From NCBI GenBank assembly GCA_008692225.1, contig VICG01000003.1, forward strand, positions 489,501 to 553,500: 64,000 nt of DNA. Reading direction: 5' to 3'. Below, in pieces: positions 59,511-64,000 of the stretch (position 1 is the stretch's first letter; every line of letters begins with the position of its first letter). This DNA is from Monilinia fructicola. Its lineage: Eukaryota > Ascomycota > Leotiomycetes > Helotiales > Sclerotiniaceae. Both the position numbers and the translations under genes were made by a program. Below the pieces are notes generated by a model, which was given only the letters and a program-made list of their open reading frames with translations, made no database searches and was not told the DNA's origin.

Positions 59511-61474
59511 TCAGCGTATCATGTCTTCTGCAGACCTAATGACCTCCTTTGCTTTCTCAAGATCCTGTTCAATAGCTGGATCTAGACCTCTGCCTTTCTC
59601 TGCCTTGTTCAAGTTTTCGCCAACAATCGTTTCGACGTTTCTAACAGCTTTCCTGCCTTCTTCTCTGACCTCTCCCTCCCAGTATTTCCTCGCAGCTTCC
59701 CATTTGTTCTGCATCCGCTTCATACTCCATACTATTCCAAATGCAGCTACCGCTCCTGCTTCGTTATACCGTGGTCGATAGGTTACTCACGTACATAAGA
59801 CCAGCAAGAGCTGAGGTTAAAGATGAAGTGCTTAGGGTTTGCAAGACAAGCTTTTGGGCCAAGGCTTGAAGAGCAGGAATGGTAGTTGTAGATAAAAATG
59901 TTCTCGCAATCGGAATATGCAGAGGCCACGGCTGTGGTTTTACTCTCGTTGGTGTATCTTCATCTACTACGACTGGGATAACATCCCGAAGTTTTGGTGA
60001 AGGCGGTAGGCCTTCGGGAACGGCCTCTGGAACGGGTGTGTAAGCCCAATCAGAGTTCTGTGTAGAGTTGGAAGGAAGAGGTATGTTTCGGTATATCCCA
60101 GCTTCCTCTGTCCGTCCAGCTAGAAATATAATTTCTTTCTCGGCCTCGATCAGAAAGCTTCGGCTCAGCATATCAGATGTGATCATAGAAACATCATCAA
60201 CACGCCAGAACAATTTCCACCATCCTAATTTGCGCCATCGTTGACCTCCAAAAGCAATGTCCAGTTGATCTCGGAGCTCTGTATGGGCACGTTCGGACCA
60301 ATTAGAAAGCTCCTGGCGGAGTGATGCCAATTGAGCTGAAGGTACTCTGGTAGACAGAAGAAGGGAGATCTGCCTGGACCTTTCTGATTCCAAATGTTTA
60401 TCTGCGTTCTTTATGATAGACAAGATTAGCCTGAGCACCGGTTCTTTAATAGTATCTTGATTAGATGCTGCACCCTTCTTCATCCAATCGATAACCTCAG
60501 TAATACCGCTTGATAGCCACTGGCGCTCGTAGACCATTGCATTTTCTATGCTCTTACGAAAAGTATGTAGAGCTTCATTTCCAGAGGAGATATCGATAGA
60601 TGGGATAGGGAGGGCTTTCGATTCCGAATTCGGAACGTTCACCGCAGCTCCAATAGTTTCCCGGTTTGCATCCAGCGGATATGAAAGTAGTGGAACTGCT
60701 CCCATGATACCTTCCCCAAGAATAAAGGATTTATGTACAGGCGTTGTAACGGGAGTATAGCGACCTGTACTGGAGGTTGGTATCTCCATCGTCGGTACTA
60801 AAACAGTTTCCTCGAAAAGTCCGGATGCATCATTTATTGGAGGGTCCATTTCCAGAACCAAGATCTCCATTTTATGACCATTGAATAGCGGAGAAGATAT
60901 GTTCATTTCATACACCAGCCTGCCATTCCGCTCTGAACCTTCATCCTCATTATGTCCCACCCTAATCAATAACGGCCGGCCCATGCTATCACCGCGTATT
61001 ATACCCCGCTCCCATTCCTCCTCTGCCTTTAACGGATCTGCCAAAAACAAGCCTCAGGAGCTCTTTGGCTTTTTGAAGAGAAGCTCCTCCATCTGCCAGT
61101 CCCAGTATTGCAACTCTTATAGTCTCTTCACCCTCCGGTTGTTCTAGACCTCGTAATGCAAGTTGTAGCCTGGAAACATTTACGTAGTTCGTGGCGTGTT
61201 TTTGTATATCCAGTAAGGCTTCACGAAGCGCATTGCGGTCTATTTTGGAGACTCTATTCAATTCGCCATTACGTGTAGCTTGTATGGAGGCAGATGAAGC
61301 TTGCCGGGCTTGCAATCGAGGACTGGGTAAAAGTTTGCGATGTCGAGGTTGGCTTCGAGGGCGTTGGGGTTGAGATAATGAGCATATCGGGCATATATGC
61401 GCTTTTTCGAGATTATTTGACACGCGGAGGGATTTTACCAACCCTGTTCTCGCCCTGGGTATTCGTGGAGGCAT
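59511..61474 (-). CDS. Fungal mitochondrial protein, Mmc1-like, two frameshifts
   Basis: 653 aa after correction, apparently intronless. The N-terminus (MPPRIPRARTGLVKSLRVSNN ... HRKLLPSPRLQARQASSAS) is Arg-rich and hydroxylated, a likely mitochondrial presequence. Then come LRGLEQPEGEETIRVAILGL and LLRLVLADPLKAEEEWE. The middle is helical (GITEVIDWMKKGAA, RQELSNWSERAHTELRDQL, WRKLGWWKLFWRVDDV). Near the C-terminus are hydrophobic helices (LTSALAGLMYVSNL, EAGAVAAFGIVWSM) and the end of a charged helix, KWEAARKYWEGEVREEGRKA. This order resembles the fungal Mmc1 family; I recall it as mitochondrial but not its exact role. One extra base in the A5 run at 61043-61047 and one in the CC at 59769-59770 split it into three frames. 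Both occur where the protein continues naturally. Confidence 0.72.
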
Positions 61475-61902
61475 TGTGATCAAAGCAAAGAAGAGGAAGG
61501 TCGAAGATTTCTGAGAGCTCAACCTAAGAAGTTGCGATTGAAGCCTTAAAAGTAAGGCTGAATTGGAATTCTACAGCGGAATGAAGCTTATTTCAACAGC
61601 TTCAGTTACGTCACAGGTTGGAGAAGAAAGGTAGAATAATATTTGATCAATCCAATATTCAAAAAAAGGAAGACTATTCGAAACTTTCAATGTCCAAAAG
61701 ATATGCAGAACATTTAGTAACTTCAACGTTCAAAAGAAAGAGCGCTTGGTCCCATTGGCTATGTATCCAGAAGAATAGTAGAGTACTTGGAACTCCAGGT
61801 ATTTCGAAGGAAATAGACTATTGTTTTGTACCTTGTGTATTCGTAATAAAAGTAAAGGATTTGACTTTTATTTCAACTGTTCAAAACAGGTTCGTGTATT
61901 CA
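61475..61902. other. Intergenic, Mmc1-like gene upstream region
   Basis: About 430 nt between two minus-strand genes. A plus-strand frame at 61618-61908 has no recognisable content. Nothing else seen. Confidence 0.45.
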
Positions 61903-62498
61903 TCATGATTTATTTAAACCCATTCCCCCGAACGCTCTATCGAGTTCGTCACCTTCTTGATTTGGCACCGCCACGGGTGTTTGTGCAAGGCGGGAAGCAT
62001 CACTGGTTGATACATCAACATCCATAAGGTTTCCACCTCCTGCACTTGCCTTCTTCTCTGGCTCCAATATGCGTGCATCGCTGTCCAACCATCCAGGAGC
62101 TACTCTACGCTTCTCAGCCAATTCCCTAGCAGCTATTGCATCTTCCCATGCCTTCAGTTCCCGGTCAGCATCGTCTTGAGCTTTTTGAATATAAGCTTGG
62201 AGTGCTTTACAAGAGGCGATTATGTCGTCCGGGTGTGCTGCATGGCCCGAAGATGATACAACATATTTGGGTTTTCCATCGTTAGACGTGGCTGAAGCTG
62301 CCGTGGAAGATGGAGGTAAAGTTGATGGGAGATTCTTGTACGTATATGGAAGAGTAGTTGCAGTAGGGAGAGAGACAAACGGTGAGACGGTAAGAGGGAC
62401 TTGTGCTAAAAGAGGATGGGTACCTGAACGTTGTTAGTGTTCAAGATGTTCGATCGGTGAAGTTATATAAAGGGGGGCACTCAACGGTTGTCATTCAT
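61903..62498 (-). CDS. Small conserved-looking protein of unknown function
   Basis: Two exons, 62498-62486 (13 nt, MNDN) and 62423-61903, joined by GT-AG with matching phase; 177 aa. It opens MNDNRTHPLLAQVPLTVSP, continues Ser/Thr/Pro-rich, then has an ordered helical part: GHAAHPDDIIASCKALQAY, IQKAQDDADRELKAWEDAIA, ARELAEKRRVAPGWLDSDAR. It ends in LDRAFGGMGLNKS. The helical half and the clean splice make it a real gene in my view. I do not recognise the family. No frameshift. Confidence 0.65.
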
Positions 62499-63488
62499 GA
62501 TTAAATGGAGCTCTAGAACGAGCTATGACCCAGAATATTCGATTAAAAGATGCCCAGGTGGCTCTTGGGGTGCTGGGAAGTAATAATAATAGATTAGTTA
62601 AATTAGATTTACCAAAGAATTGACCCAGTCAGTCTCTCCCTCTCTCTTTTTAAATTTGTGAGGAAGAAATTGGATTTTGTTCTCGAAGGTCTGGTTTTAG
62701 GTAGGGGGTTGTTGAAGAGCCCACGGGTGAATTTGAAGAATGTTCTTGACTTATTATGAGGTATATAGTCCGTATGTATGTCCACGGGTGTGTATATATA
62801 CCTATGTATGGATGTAGATGTAGGTAGATAGCCCTGGAGGTAGACACTAGGTGGGTCGATAGGTAGATAGATAGGTACTGAGGGATGCCTTATCTTAACC
62901 TTGGAAGGACTTTTGGACTTGTCGGAAATGAAGTTGTCTTGGGAAGTTTGAATTTTGGTTTGTTTTTGTGTTTCCAAGGTTTCTTAGGTCTTTCTTCCTA
63001 CTCCAGCTGTATAAGAGTGAATGAATATCATTAGTATAGGATGAGAAAGTCCTTTTCTTTATTCTGGAATTCAACCTTCGCGAAGCATATATAGGGATTT
63101 GTATGAATCCCTGGCCCCTTTCTCAATCGATTGAATAATTGATATCCATGGATGAGTAGAGATCGGATTAGAGTTAGAGATAGAGATAGAGATAGAGATA
63201 GAGATATAGATGTAGATGTAAATGTAAATGCAGATGTAATTAAATGTAAATATAGATATAGAGATATAGATATAGAGATGTAGATATAAATATAGATATC
63301 GATACCAGATGGATACCTAATTAACAGCCCTGGAGCTAGCCCTGGAGCTTATAGACAGATCCAAAATATATTAATAATTTAGGGTGAGTATATACTAATA
63401 ATTAATTGGTGAACCTTACTAATATTTAACTATATTCTAAATTTTTAATAGGTAATTCTAATTCCTTATTATATTTCTACTAACTGTA

Positions 63489-63646
<158 letters not shown>

Positions 63647-63652
63647 TAATAT

Positions 63653-63830
63653 AATAGAATCTTAAGAATCGATAAATCAATTAATCAATTAAATAAAAGG
63701 ATGAAAGTTAGTCGAGGCTTAAAAATAATAATAATAATAATAATAGAATCTTAAGAATCGATAAATCAATTAATCAATTAAATAAAAGGATGAAAGTTAG
63801 TCGAGGCTTAAAAATAATAATAATAATAAA
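63653..63830. repeat. Tandem duplication of an 89-nt unit
   Basis: Two near-identical copies, starting at 63653 and 63742, each AATAGAATCTTAAGAATCG ... GTCGAGGCTTAAAAATAAT. Each copy ends in a short AAT array, so expansion by slippage or unequal exchange between AAT runs is a likely origin. Confidence 0.92.
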
Positions 63831-64000
63831 TCATCCCCACACCAAAATCATTTTTACTGCCCACTACTAGTAGATAAAAATAATTAATACCGTAATTAAT
63901 CATTTGAACCTTTGAATCATTCAACTTTCTTAAATTTAGGCGGTATCTGGGATTTGTCCTTGGATTTGCCCTTGACGCCTTTTGACCATCTTCACCACCT

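Noticed and set aside
59764..59800. A short intron at GTGAGT explaining the last frame change of the Mmc1-like gene
   Set aside because: It would be only about 32 nt and every nearby acceptor gives the wrong phase; a one-base insertion fits better.
63919..64000. C-terminal end of a minus-strand gene
   Set aside because: The frame reads plausibly for about 20 residues but has a stop just upstream within the window, and the window ends.

Overview
The window looks like nuclear DNA of a filamentous ascomycete. Genes carry short (about 45-220 nt) GT-AG introns with CTAAC/CTGAC-like branch sites, many first coding exons are tiny, and the intergenic DNA is AT-rich and full of microsatellites, with one AT-rich block that has lost almost all CpA/TpG (a RIP-like relic). 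By protein character I would place it in the Leotiomycetes (Botrytis/Sclerotinia-like), but that is inference, not a measured match.

Layout. 1-16.8 kb is ordinary housekeeping DNA: mitoribosomal protein mS33 (minus), an RNase III (plus), an acyl-CoA-binding membrane protein of the Atg37/ACBD5 type, a large unrecognised protein with four SH3-like repeats, the 78 kDa subunit of respiratory complex I, and the KDEL receptor ERD2. 17-28.7 kb holds a WLM (Wss1-like) metalloprotease, a very large low-complexity protein with an F-box-like C-terminal domain, and an Eri1-like/RRM/RanBP2 zinc-finger RNA-binding protein. 28.7-40.3 kb is a gene-poor island: a RIP-like AT block, then a long series of unrelated microsatellites and strand-skewed DNA. 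A secreted GH13 alpha-amylase sits at 40.3-42.4 kb, followed by more gene-poor DNA to 47.8 kb. From 47.8 kb to 62.5 kb all recognised genes are on the minus strand: signal peptidase subunit Spc3, a PMP3-type proteolipid, a 14-TM-type MFS transporter, a WW-domain protein, a Mmc1-like mitochondrial protein and a small conserved-looking protein. The end is again microsatellite DNA.

The genes do not form one pathway. Common themes are mitochondria (mS33, NUO78, the Mmc1-like protein) and the secretory route (ERD2, Spc3, the secreted amylase, two membrane proteins).

The most important technical point: seven genes (WLM, F-box-like, amylase, Spc3, MFS, WW, Mmc1-like) are each broken by one to three single-base indels, nearly all inside short homopolymers, 12 in total. 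The protein sequence resumes correctly in another frame each time. Since Spc3 belongs to a complex that is essential in yeast, the simplest reading is consensus (assembly) error rather than mass pseudogenisation. Gene models here that rely on a single open frame will be truncated. I saw no rRNA, tRNA, CRISPR or intact transposon that I could support.
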